Source of the DNA: Clostridium cavendishii DSM 21758
GTDB taxonomy: Bacteria; Bacillota; Clostridia; Clostridiales; Clostridiaceae
DNA length: 64,000 bases
Assembly (NCBI RefSeq): GCF_900141845.1
Contig: NZ_FQZB01000012.1
Span: 153,012 to 217,011 of the forward strand
Direction of reading: 5' to 3'
Below the pieces are notes generated by a model. That model ran no database searches. It saw only the letters and a list, made by a program, of their open reading frames with translations, and had not been told where the DNA came from. The position numbers were made by a program, and so were the translations under genes. Positions 42,769 to 52,200 of the stretch are shown here, piece after piece (the first letter of the stretch is position 1; every line of letters begins with the position of its first letter).

Positions 42769-43722
42769 TTAATTACAACAAGCAATCTCCTCGTTTTTAT
42801 TACAAAAATCTGTCATTCTACTATCACTAAGTTTTGGGTTTTCTGTTTTATACCACTTATAAGCTCTTTCTATTCCCCTTTCTAAGGTTATTTTAGGAGT
42901 TCTTAGTCCATGGTCTTTTAGTTTCTCTATACTAAGCATAACATTAGCATCTGCAAATGGGAAATAACTTCTAACATCAATAGTTTTATCCTTTATCTTG
43001 CTTATTTCCCCATTCTTAAATATAGCATTTTTTATAACATCTATATATTCTTCAATGTTGTAACTTTCCTCATTAGATAAATTATATACTTCACCAATTG
43101 CCTTATCTAAATTAATTGAACTTATAAATGCTTTAGTTAAATCTTCTATGTGTATAAATTGAATCTTATTATTAGATTCAGGTATTGGTATAACTCTGCC
43201 TTCTTCTAAGCATTTAAATATATATGCTTCTCTAAACTTATTGTTCCCTTCTCCATATATATAAGAAGGTCTAAATATAGTTATAGGAAATCCATCCCTA
43301 TTATAAAGCTCTACAAGATAATTTTCAGCTTCTTTTTTATCTAATCCATATTTTCCAAACTTATCATTTTCTACTTTTTCTGATTCTTCAGTCAAAGGAG
43401 TATTTTTTTCAATATAAACTGAAGCTGAACTACAATAAACATATCTTTTAATTTTTGATTTATTTAAAGCTCCTATAAGTATTTGAATGTCACTTTTAGT
43501 GTATCCATTTATATCAAAAACATAATCATATTCTGTTCCATATAGAAGCTCTGTAAGTTTATTTTTATCATGCCTGTCACAAATTAAATGTCTTGCATAA
43601 CCTGTATAATCTATACTTTCCTTACCTCTAGTTAATATATGAACTTCATAATCAAGTTCTATTAACTTTTTAGCAATACTTTCACTTACAAATTTACTTC
43701 CACCCATCACTAAAACTTTCAT
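42769..43722 (-). CDS. NAD-dependent epimerase/dehydratase (extended SDR)
   Basis: 317 residues. The N-terminal Rossmann motif is MKVLVMGGSKFVSESIAKKL, the active site is YGLDKKEAENYL (YxxxK) with upstream Ser in YVYCSSASVYIE, and FRPSYIYGEGN is the substrate-loop region. The first glycine motif reads GGSKFVS rather than GxxGxxG, as in plastid RNA-binding/epimerase-like (CSP41-type) SDR members. Possible role: nucleotide-sugar modification or an uncharacterised reductase. AAGGGGGAA precedes the ATG. Single gene. Confidence 0.85.
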   Translation of the reverse strand: MKVLVMGGSKFVSESIAKKLIELDYEVHILTRGKESIDYTGYARHLICDRHDKNKLTELLYGTEYDYVFDINGYTKSDIQILIGALNKSKIKRYVYCSSASVYIEKNTPLTEESEKVENDKFGKYGLDKKEAENYLVELYNRDGFPITIFRPSYIYGEGNNKFREAYIFKCLEEGRVIPIPESNNKIQFIHIEDLTKAFISSINLDKAIGEVYNLSNEESYNIEEYIDVIKNAIFKNGEISKIKDKTIDVRSYFPFADANVMLSIEKLKDHGLRTPKITLERGIERAYKWYKTENPKLSDSRMTDFCNKNEEIACCN

Positions 43723-43827
43723 AATACATTCCCCCTTGTAAAAAATGGAGTTACCTCATAAACTAATTTTACCATAGTAGTTAATATTAACATCATTTTT
43801 GTAATATTTTTAACCTAATATTTACAT

Positions 43828-43870
43828 AAAAATAAAGTAGCTCTAAATTTTTCTAGAGCTACTTTATTTT
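43828..43870. terminator. Bidirectional terminator overlapping the 50-residue gene
   Basis: AAAATAAAGTAGCTCTA and TAGAGCTACTTTATTTT are exact 17-base arms with an eight-base loop. The right arm reaches the stop codon of the small minus-strand gene. Confidence 0.85.
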
Positions 43871-44021
43871 AAACCACTTCATTCTTAAAAATATACTTCC
43901 TAGGTACAAACTCTAAAGGATTTTCGCCTAAAATAGCAACACCTTCCCTTAAATATTCCATCTCATATTCTACCCAAAAGTCCTTAATATAAGTTTCATC
44001 CTTAAATTCTATTGTTCCCAT
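43869..44021 (-). CDS. Small 50-residue acidic protein
   Basis: A short frame starts MGTIEFKDETYIKDFWVEYE, continues EYLREGVAILGENPLEFVPRKY and ends at TAA 43869-43871. AAAGGTGG lies about 8 bases before the ATG, and a strong terminator begins at its stop codon, so both translation and transcription signals support a real gene. The family is not recognised. Codon use matches neighbours. It sits alone between the epimerase gene and the GNAT gene on the same strand. Confidence 0.65.
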   Translation of the reverse strand: MGTIEFKDETYIKDFWVEYEMEYLREGVAILGENPLEFVPRKYIFKNEVV

Positions 44022-44263
44022 AAAAGCACCACCTTTTAAATTTAACACTTTCTCGAGGTTTTTATTGTCATATTTCTTGTTTTACACTCAATTTGTTAAT
44101 ACTTTGATAAATATCTATATCTTATTATAACATATAGATAATCATCTGCAATGCTTTTGCAAAAACTTATTTTTATAAAAAACTAAAAATTTCTTCTAAC
44201 AAATATTACAATTAATTCACTATCCTATAATATAGCTTGAGGAAATCTTAAACTTTTTTGTAA
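44022..44263. other. AT-rich intergenic region
   Basis: Contains upstream signals of the 50-residue gene and the 3' flank of the GNAT gene. TATAATATAGC near 44228 and TATTATAACATATAG near 44112 are -10-like on one or the other strand but not convincing. No hairpin terminator for the GNAT gene was identified. Confidence 0.35.
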
Positions 44264-45022
44264 CTACTCTAATAATAAAGTTTTATATTCTTTATATGGC
44301 ACAAAGCCCAGCTTAGTAGCAAGCTTACATGATACCTTATTCATAGCATCCCAATGAGGACTCAGACCATTTTCTAGACAATATAAAATAAGCGCAGCAC
44401 CTGCTAAAGTTGCATAACCATTTCTTCTATAGCTTGGATTAGTATCTATTTCTATCTCTATTCTATCTTTAAATCTAGAAACTGATGATGCTCCTGAAAC
44501 TACCTTTAATCCATCTATTACTACAAAACCTATACCATTTTTTACAAATCCTTCACATGAATTAAAATTAGCAACTAAATCTCTTGACCATCTATCCCTT
44601 AATAATCTTTTTACAAGACTTTCATTAATTCTTTCTATCTTACAATTATTATCTTTGTTTCTTAATATATCTTTAAGAATTTCTTTATTTAATTTACTAT
44701 TATCAAATACAATTCTTTTGTTTATATTACCTTCTCCACCATTAGAAAGTATAAATTCATACCATTTTTCATTAGAAGATATAATCTCAGCATGAGGTGT
44801 CATATATTCTAAATACTCTCTAGCGTCCTCACTTATTTCTCCTTCAATGATGAAAAAGTCTGATAATTTTATAAATACGTTTAACAACTTATCTTTATAG
44901 CTATAGAATACCTCTCCTACGTCTCCATATAAAACTGTTTCAATTATAATATAAGCTGGGTTTTCTTTAACTAATTTCTTTATTTCTTCAAATATATTCA
45001 TTTCAATATCCTTGGCTTTCAA
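44264..45022 (-). CDS. GNAT-family acetyltransferase
   Basis: 252 residues with an uncharacterised N-terminal half and a C-terminal GNAT fold: RFKDRIEIEIDTNPSYRRNG and YATLAGAALILYCLENG form the acetyl-CoA-binding motif A, followed by PHWDAMNKVSCKLATKLGFV. The two-domain layout fits the GNAT_acetyltran group found in Firmicutes. GGGGGGAG precedes a TTG start; an ATG at 45001 with AAGGAT is an alternative. Acceptor unknown. Single gene. Confidence 0.8.
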   Translation of the reverse strand: MKAKDIEMNIFEEIKKLVKENPAYIIIETVLYGDVGEVFYSYKDKLLNVFIKLSDFFIIEGEISEDAREYLEYMTPHAEIISSNEKWYEFILSNGGEGNINKRIVFDNSKLNKEILKDILRNKDNNCKIERINESLVKRLLRDRWSRDLVANFNSCEGFVKNGIGFVVIDGLKVVSGASSVSRFKDRIEIEIDTNPSYRRNGYATLAGAALILYCLENGLSPHWDAMNKVSCKLATKLGFVPYKEYKTLLLE

Positions 45023-45246
45023 CTCACTCCCCCCTTTATTATTAATTCTTAAATATACCTTTATTTAATATTATTTATATTCATTTTAACATATACTTAT
45101 TTTTTCCAATATTATTGATTCTAGAAAAATACTTTTCTCTTATTTATAAAAAATATTTTTTATATAACTTATTAAATATAATTAGTTACTTCAAAACACT
45201 AATATAACTTAATTTACAATTATAAATTTTATCATATTAAAAATAT

Positions 45247-45281
45247 CGGATAATAAGTATTTATATTATACATATTATCCG
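45247..45281 (-). terminator. Terminator after the amino-acid permease gene
   Basis: CGGATAATA and TATTATCCG arms; on the minus strand ATATTTTTAATA follows the stem. Confidence 0.7.
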
Positions 45282-45319
45282 ACTTTATTAGAGTTTATTT
45301 CAACCATTTTTTTGTATTT

Positions 45320-45958
45320 CTAATAATAACTAAATCTCTTTTCTACCCTTTCTAATAATTTTGTAAGTACAAATATTATTAGAAGATATATTATACCTGT
45401 TTCAACTAAAGGAATTAACGATGCTTCTCTATTTGATGCTATTTTTCCAACCCTTAAAAGCTCATCAAGTCCAACTACATATACAAGAGCAGTATCTTTA
45501 ACTAAAGTTATAACTTCATTCGCCATAGCTGGAATTATGCACTTAACAGCTTGTGGAAATATTATACAAATGAATATCTTAGATTTTGAAAGTCCTAATA
45601 CTTGTCCTGCTTCCTCTTGCCCCTTATCAATAGATTCTATTCCTGCTCTAAATATTTCACCAAAATATGCTGCATAATTTAAAGCAAATGCTATTATAAC
45701 AGCCTCAAATCTATCAAAAGTTATACCTATAATAGGTAGTCCAAAAAATATAAAAACCAATTGAAGCAAAAGAGGAGTTCCTCTCATTATTAATATATAA
45801 ATATTAGTGATTTTATTCACTATAAATACAGTAGATAGACGTCCCATAGCTACTAAAATACCAAGTGGAATTGATATCGCTAATGTTATCAAAAACACTT
45901 CTAATGTAACTTTTAGTCCATCTAATAACTGTGGTGCTAAATTTATTATTTCCTTCAT
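45320..45958 (-). CDS. Polar amino-acid ABC transporter permease
   Basis: 212 residues, about five membrane helices, with the HisM/GlnP-type motifs MRGTPLLLQLVFIFFGLP, NYAAYFGEIFRAGIESIDKG and the EAA loop EEAGQVLGLSKSKIFICIIF. It works with the binding protein encoded 83 bases upstream on the same strand. The ATPase normally found as third member of such operons is not present next to them, so one encoded elsewhere must serve. A ribosome site AGGAGGGG lies about 7 bases before the ATG. Confidence 0.92.
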   Translation of the reverse strand: MKEIINLAPQLLDGLKVTLEVFLITLAISIPLGILVAMGRLSTVFIVNKITNIYILIMRGTPLLLQLVFIFFGLPIIGITFDRFEAVIIAFALNYAAYFGEIFRAGIESIDKGQEEAGQVLGLSKSKIFICIIFPQAVKCIIPAMANEVITLVKDTALVYVVGLDELLRVGKIASNREASLIPLVETGIIYLLIIFVLTKLLERVEKRFSYY

Positions 45959-46040
45959 TATAAATCACCCCTCCTTAGCTTTTAATTAGTGTCATCATAT
46001 ATTATTTATAGTAATACTCTCATTTATCAATAATATTTTC

Positions 46041-46844
46041 CTATTTTACTATATTATCTCCAAACCATTTTTCAGATATTTTCTTAGCTTCACCATTTGC
46101 TTTCATTTCATCTAAAGCTTTATTTAAATTATTTAATAATTCTTTATCAGATTTACGAACTCCTATTCCATAACTTTCACTTCCAAAGTTTTCTGAAAGT
46201 ATTGAATACTTTTCAACACCTCTTTGCTTTATATAATATTTTGCAAGTATCTCATCAGCTACTACAGCATCAATCCTCCCTGCTTCTAGATCCATTAAAG
46301 CTTCATTATTTGTATCAAACAAGACAGGTTTTCTATCTTTCAAATTCTTTATTATATCTTCCTGTTTATTAAGCGCTTCTAATGAGCTTGACGAATTTTG
46401 GACTCCAACTTTAGCATTACTTAAATCTTTCTTAGTTTTAATTTTGGAATTTTTAAGAGTTATAATAATTTGTTTATTATCTAAATATGGATTTGTAAAT
46501 GTAACTTTCTCTTTTCTTTCATCAGTTATACTATACCCATTCCATATAAGATCTATATTTTTATTATTAAGCTCTGTTTCCTTCATATTCCAATCTATAG
46601 GTTGGAACTTAACCTTTTTATCAATTTTATTTAAAGCCTCTTTTGCCAAATCTACATCGAAGCCTACTATTTCTCCCTTATCATCTTTATATCCCATAGG
46701 AACAAAAGTATCATCTAATCCTATTACAATTGTATCTTTTTCTTCATTTAATGATTTTTTATTTTCCTTACATCCTAAAATACCAAATACTAAGCCACTA
46801 ACTAAAACCCCGATACATAGAGTCTTTAAAATATTATTTTTCAT
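46041..46844 (-). CDS. Amino-acid-binding lipoprotein (family 3)
   Basis: 267 residues with signal peptide and lipobox ILGC near residue 25. Family 3 motifs: IVIGLDDTFVPMGYKDDKGE, IVGFDVDLAKEALNKI, LIWNGYSITDERKEKVTFTN, ATVGVQNSSSSLEAL-type (AKVGVQNSSSSLEALNKQ) and YGIGVRKSDKELL. It captures a polar amino acid (cystine, glutamine or similar) for the downstream permease. Transcribed first in the operon from a good promoter at 46879-46907. Confidence 0.92.
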   Translation of the reverse strand: MKNNILKTLCIGVLVSGLVFGILGCKENKKSLNEEKDTIVIGLDDTFVPMGYKDDKGEIVGFDVDLAKEALNKIDKKVKFQPIDWNMKETELNNKNIDLIWNGYSITDERKEKVTFTNPYLDNKQIIITLKNSKIKTKKDLSNAKVGVQNSSSSLEALNKQEDIIKNLKDRKPVLFDTNNEALMDLEAGRIDAVVADEILAKYYIKQRGVEKYSILSENFGSESYGIGVRKSDKELLNNLNKALDEMKANGEAKKISEKWFGDNIVK

Positions 46845-46878
46845 AAACTACACCCCTTATTAACTTTATCTATTTACT

Positions 46879-46907
46879 ACTTTATCACACTAAAGTATAG
46901 ATGTCAA
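46879..46907 (-). promoter_or_regulatory. Promoter of the amino-acid transport operon
   Basis: On the minus strand TTGACA (46902-46907), 17 bases, then TAAAGT (46879-46884) preceded by TGA, an extended -10 context. It is about 35 bases before the binding-protein start. Confidence 0.7.
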
Positions 46908-46989
46908 TAAATACTATTATTTCTTTTTCAAAATTTTTAATATAAACTATTACATTAAAAGCATATAAATTCATCTATAGTTAAACATA

Positions 46990-47024
46990 TAAAAAAGATA
47001 GTTCAGCTAAAATGCTAAACTATC
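46990..47024 (-). terminator. Terminator of the rhomboid-like gene
   Basis: GATAGTTTAGC and GCTGAACTATC arms (one mismatch) followed on the minus strand by TTTTTTATATG. It overlaps the stop codon at 47020. Confidence 0.85.
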
Positions 47025-47820
47025 CTTTTATATGTTCATGATTTTTTAAATGTTCACTACAATATTCATATTCACCTTCACAACTAGAACAATATCTAAA
47101 CTCCATATCTGGATCATCATTTTCAGTCATGCCACACACTTGACATCTATGTCTTGTTCCAATCCGTGTAATCTCTCCAGTAAATTTCTTTTTAGTTTTC
47201 TTTTGCACTTTAACTTGTTTTTTGACTTTGGTAGCTTTAAATAAATATCTCCAAAAGAATAGTAAAAAGTTAACTAATGATAATATTATTAAAACTTTTA
47301 TATCTATATTGCCAAAAACAAAGTCTCTAAGTAAAAATAAAACATCTATTATTGCCATGTATTTCATTTTTATCGGTAAAATACCAAACCATAAAAGTTC
47401 ATAGTCTGGATAAAGGCAAGCAAAAGCTAAAAATAAAGATAAATTTAAATATAAAGTTTCTCCATATCCAGTTAAAAAGCAACCTACAATAATTCCCAAA
47501 ATTCCAATTAAGTAATAAATATTAAATTTAAAACTTCCCCAAGTATTCTCTAATGCATTACCTATCATATAATATAAATATAAAGCAAATATTAAAAATA
47601 TAGGTTGCATAGTTGGAGGTATAAATATAAATGTTATAAGTCTCCAAACCTCACCTTGCATTATAAAAGCTTTATTTAAAGATAATTTGGCAATCACACT
47701 TACCCTAGGAGAAAACATTTGCATAGCAAATACTACTGCATTCATTATTATAATATATTTCATTAAATTTCTTATTGCATATTTTCCAAACTTTTTTTCT
47801 AACTTATCTAGTAAACTCAA
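47020..47820 (-). CDS. Rhomboid-like membrane protein with zinc-ribbon tail
   Basis: 266 residues. Six membrane segments (about 20-190) with rhomboid-like features: GEVWRLITFIFIPP after helix 1, then YYMIGNALENTWGSFKFNIY. The catalytic GxSG serine motif is absent from the corresponding helix (YLNLSLFLAFACLYPDYELL), so it is probably a non-proteolytic, derlin-like member. A basic linker (KKQVKVQKKTKKK) leads to a Cys/His cluster (HRCQVCG, YCSSCEGEYEYCSEHLKNH) that likely binds zinc. Function unknown. Single gene. Confidence 0.8.
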   Translation of the reverse strand: MSLLDKLEKKFGKYAIRNLMKYIIIMNAVVFAMQMFSPRVSVIAKLSLNKAFIMQGEVWRLITFIFIPPTMQPIFLIFALYLYYMIGNALENTWGSFKFNIYYLIGILGIIVGCFLTGYGETLYLNLSLFLAFACLYPDYELLWFGILPIKMKYMAIIDVLFLLRDFVFGNIDIKVLIILSLVNFLLFFWRYLFKATKVKKQVKVQKKTKKKFTGEITRIGTRHRCQVCGMTENDDPDMEFRYCSSCEGEYEYCSEHLKNHEHIKG

Positions 47821-48147
47821 ATTTTAGTCACTCTCCTTAATAATACGTTATGAAGTTAATTATACAACATTTTAGAAAATTTAACCATACCTTAATAAAA
47901 AGCTATATAATAAAACTAACCGTCTTACTAATTTTATTATATGTTTTGTTTTTGTTTTTTATTTTTATACTCATTTACGAGTATTTCATTTAATATATTA
48001 TATGTTAATTATAACAAATAATATATTAAATGAAATACTGATTCTTATAAAATTGGTTCATTAGCTTATGTTAGAAAATTTCTAGTATAAATTAAACTTA
48101 AAACCCTATAATATATTCTGTTTTTAAAATTAATCTCAAAATTAAAA
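47821..48147. repeat. Gene-free spacer with two stacked inverted repeats
   Basis: TATAATAAAACTAA and TTTTATTATA-type arms (about 47909-47942; one mismatch) are followed on the + strand by a T-rich run (TGTTTTGTTTTTGTTTTTTA), like a terminator with no upstream + gene. Next is an exact 22-base inverted repeat: 47980-48001 and 48018-48039, loop 16 bases. The left arm overlaps a further TACTC-ATTTAC-GAGTA palindrome (47969-47984). No gene found. Confidence 0.6.
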
Positions 48148-48192
48148 TTGACACAAAGAAGAAATAATTTTTATTTCATTCCTGTGTCAATT
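48146..48192 (-). terminator. Terminator of the SSB-like gene
   Basis: TTGACACA and TGTGTCAA arms with an inner GAAATAA/TTATTTC stem; the minus strand continues TTTTAATTTTG. Confidence 0.75.
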
Positions 48193-48200
48193 AATAATTT

Positions 48201-48572
48201 TTAAAAAGGTACTGTTAAATCACCTGTAAATATTTCACTTTCTCCTGAAATTTTCTTTTTATTATCTAAAAATTGAAATTCTTCTACAATAACACTTGTA
48301 GAATACCGTTTATGACCTTGTTCATCTATTAATGAGCTTACATCTAGTCTTCCATTTACACCTAACTTGCTTCCCTTACTTATATATCGACATAATATTT
48401 CTGCTTGTTTTCCAAATGCCACTATATTTATGAAAGTAGTTTTTTCTTCTTTAGTTTTTGTCCTTAAAGAATGGATAGCTAAATTAAAATTAGTATATAT
48501 GGATTCACTAGCTTTACTTTTCTTTAGTTCTAAATCTTTAGTTACAATACCTATTAATGTTACTTTATTCAT
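48201..48572 (-). CDS. ssb: Short single-stranded-DNA-binding protein
   Basis: 123 residues: an OB fold beginning MNKVTLIGIVTKDLELKKSK, with FINIVAFGKQAEILCRYISK and GSKLGVNGRLDVSSL, and an acidic C-terminal end finishing VPF, similar to the DIPF/DDxPF tip that recruits repair proteins. It is shorter than a typical replicative SSB (150-180 residues) and lacks the long Gly/Gln linker, so it is probably a secondary paralogue. AAGGAGTGA fits ATG 48572; the GTG 9 bases earlier overlaps it. Confidence 0.85.
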   Translation of the reverse strand: MNKVTLIGIVTKDLELKKSKASESIYTNFNLAIHSLRTKTKEEKTTFINIVAFGKQAEILCRYISKGSKLGVNGRLDVSSLIDEQGHKRYSTSVIVEEFQFLDNKKKISGESEIFTGDLTVPF

Positions 48573-48676
48573 ATTTATCACTCCTTAACTTAGTTTTCTA
48601 AATTATTGACTATATTTTAATAATCTAAACATAAGTTCGGAGTTTTTATCAAACTTTTCTTTTTACTAAATATTTT

Positions 48677-49060
48677 TCACCTTATTTCTGCATGTTTTTC
48701 ATAATGTGCAATTTCTTTAATAGAATTATAATCATCTACAAATACCACTTTGGGTCTATGATCTATAGCCTTATCATAGTCTATATCACAATATGCCATT
48801 ATAATTACTTTATCACCCTTTTGAACACATCTTGCAGCTGCACCATTTAAACATATTACTCCACTATCTTTCTCGCCTTGAATCACATAAGTTTCTAATC
48901 TTTTTCCATTATCAATATCAACTATTTGAACTTTCTCATATTCAATTATACCAGCTTTATCCATTAATTCTTTATCAATTGTTATACTTCCTACATAATT
49001 AAGATTAGCCTCAGTCACAGTTGCCCTATGGATTTTTGATTTTAACATAACTATCCTCAT
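48677..49060 (-). CDS. panD: Aspartate 1-decarboxylase
   Basis: 127 residues. PanD makes beta-alanine from aspartate for pantothenate and CoA. The self-cleavage Gly-Ser (NYVGSITID, residues 25-26 region), the catalytic Tyr region RLETYVIQGE and the LNGAAARCVQKGDKVIIMAY segment are intact; Lys of SKIHRATVT is also kept. TGGAGGT precedes the ATG by 6 bases. panB and panC are not adjacent; instead the gene lies 180 bases downstream of the C-A-T-E synthetase on the same strand with no clear terminator between them. Beta-alanine may thus serve as a precursor or for the carrier-domain cofactor, but this is only a positional hint. Confidence 0.95.
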   Translation of the reverse strand: MRIVMLKSKIHRATVTEANLNYVGSITIDKELMDKAGIIEYEKVQIVDIDNGKRLETYVIQGEKDSGVICLNGAAARCVQKGDKVIIMAYCDIDYDKAIDHRPKVVFVDDYNSIKEIAHYEKHAEIR

Positions 49061-49239
49061 TTAAATACCTCCAAAATTTTAATAATATACTAATTTATTT
49101 TTTATAATATCGATTTCGTTAGAAATAATAATTATTAAATACTATTCTTTATAACTATCTTATATAAAAGATTCTTCTAGCATATATTCTTAATTTACAA
49201 CTTACACATTTTGTAATTATACATTTTACTTTTTATAAA

Positions 49240-52200
49240 TTAATCAAATAAATTATCTAGATCATCTTGTGAAATATCAACACCGTCAAAATCTGATGGT
49301 GTAAATTCTTTACAATCTCTTTTCTTGCAGTATTCAACAAACTCTTCAATATTTTTCACATATTTATCTGCAAAATCCTTTATTGTTTTTTCTTTAAATT
49401 TATTTTTACTATAAGTAATATTTATATTTAATTTTTCATTCAAAATCAGTGAATTTATATCTAATAAAGAAGTTAAATGATTATTAGGTCCTATATCTTG
49501 TCCACTATTAATAAATGATATTGTAAATTTATTATTTTTTAATATATTATCAAAGTCTCCTAAATAATTAAATCTTACTAACTTTAGGTTAGTATTATTA
49601 AATTCTTTTTTTAAATATTTAATAATACTATAATTAAATCCTTTTTTTGGTACAACTCTTATTTGCTCTTTTAAATTTTTAATTTTATAATTTAACTCTT
49701 CATTTTCTATATATAAATACAAAGGATACATACTTGTAAACCAACCAACTGTCCTACTGATATCTATAGAATCATCTATTATTTCTCTACCATGTCGTTC
49801 TAACTCAATTAACATCTCTCTCTCATTACTTATATTATTAATAGTTATAGCTAACATAATAATTAAAATTTCATTTACATCTATTCCATAAATATCATAC
49901 GCTTGTTTAATAACTTCTTTAGTTAACTGTGAATCAATAACTATATCAACAGTTTGAGAAGTCCTTATACTATCTATTCCCTTATCAAAATCTATAGGAA
50001 AACTTATTTTCTTTTCTAATATCTTATTCCAATATATTTTTTCTTCATAAAAATCGTTTTTACTATATTCATACAATTTATCAGCCCATTCTTGGTAAGA
50101 GCTTGTCTTTGAGGGTAATATTAATCTACTATTACTTTCAAAGCTAATTAAACAATTAATGAAATCTTCTACCAATATTCTCCAAGAAACACCATCCACC
50201 AATAAGTGATGCGCTGTTAATAAAATTAATTGTTTTTTATTTTCAATATCAAATATACTTACCTTAAACAAATAATCTTTTTCAAAATTCAAACTTGATT
50301 TTTGAAGATATCCTAATTCTATAAGCTTTTGATTTCTTTTATTTTCATCAATATCTGTTAAATCATAAATATTGACCCCAACTTTTTTACCTACATTTTC
50401 ATTTTTGTAAAATAATTGATTGGTATTTTTATTATAACCTAACCTTAATACATCATGATGTTCAACAATTTTTTTAATTGCTTTTTCAATATTATCTAAC
50501 TTATTTGTGTTTAAAGATTCTATCATTACAGATTGATTATAATGATTTTTTTCATTAAATTCTTGTGAAAAAAACCATTCAATCACAGGAGTTTTCCTTA
50601 TATTACCTTCAGAAAGTTTTTGATCATAAACTAACATTTTATTATTGTTCTTGATAGTTGATGCTATTTCATAAACATTATCCTTTGATAATATATCTTT
50701 AACTTTTATATCTAAACCTTTATTTTTAAGTTTTGAAGAAAGTTGAATTGCTTTTATTGAGTCCCCTCCTAATTGATAAAAATTGTCTTTTATACTTATA
50801 TGACTAATTCCTAAAACTTCCTTCATAGAACTTATTAACTGTTTTTCATACTCATTTTTAAATGGTATAACTTCTTTCTCTACAATATTATCCATTGGAA
50901 GCATATTATAATTTATCTTCCCATTTGATGTTAATGGAAATTCTTTTACATATATAAATCTATTAGGCAGCATATATTCAGGAACATAATTTGAAAGCCA
51001 AGCTTTAAGTTCTTTATATGGTATTTCCTTTTCACTTATTATATATGCAAATAATAATTTATTATCATTATTATCTTTTCTCTCAATTACTATCACATTT
51101 TTTATTAAATTATGCTCCAATAAAGCTTTTTCAATCTCTTCAAGTTCAATTCTATGGCCCCTTATTTTTACTTGATTATCAATTCTCCCCACATATTCTA
51201 TACACTCATCATTTAAATACTTAGCTAAATCCCCTGTTTTATACATCTTTTTCCCAGAAATAAATGGATTATTAATAAATTTCTCTTGACTCAATTCATC
51301 TTTATTTAAATATCCTGTAGCCACCCCATCACCAGATATATATATTTCTCCAACAATTCCTGTTGAAACTAAACTTAACTGCTTATTTAAAATATAAATT
51401 TGAGTATTATCAATAGGGCTCCCGATTGGTACAGTGGACCCTTTATTATCTTTTTCATCATATTTATATATCATACATCCAACAGTTGCTTCAGTTGGTC
51501 CGTATTCATTAATTATTTCAATTTTGTTATTAAAGCTTTTTTGAATTGCTTTACATAAGTTTCTTTTTAGAACTTCACCTCCAACTATAAACCTTTTCAC
51601 CCTAGAATTTGTATTATCAATATCTTTTATAAGAGTTAAGTGAGACGGTGTGAGCTTAATTATTGTAACCTTATTCTCCTCCAATATTCTATATAAAACA
51701 AATTCATCTTCACTACCTTCATAAATAATTATTGAGTGTCCCGAAATCAACGGCGTGAAGATAGATGTAATAGTTAAATCAAATGATATAGATGAATATA
51801 GAGCAAATACTTCATTATCATCTTTTATATACATTTTATTTGCCCAATAAATATAATTTACTAAATTCTTGTGTTTAATCATAACTCCTTTAGGTTTCCC
51901 AGTTGATCCTGAAGTATATATAATATAAGCCAAACTATTCACATCTTCTTCTATGTTTAAATTAGATATTCTATCATTACAAAATAGATGACATTTTAAA
52001 TTATATACTTCTCCTTTGAAGTCATATTGAATTTCTGACTCTAAATTAGTTAATACTAACTTGGCATTTGAATCATTTAACATATAATTTATTCTATCAA
52101 TTGGATATTTAGGTTCTATAGGCAAGTAAGTTGCTCCTGTTTTCAAAACTGCTAAAATAAATATTATTAATTCCACTGAATGATTTGCTATTATTGCTAC

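Noticed and set aside
47941..47965. T-rich run as terminator of the rhomboid-like gene
   Set aside because: The rhomboid-like gene runs on the minus strand and ends at 47020, so this + strand terminator-like structure cannot serve it.
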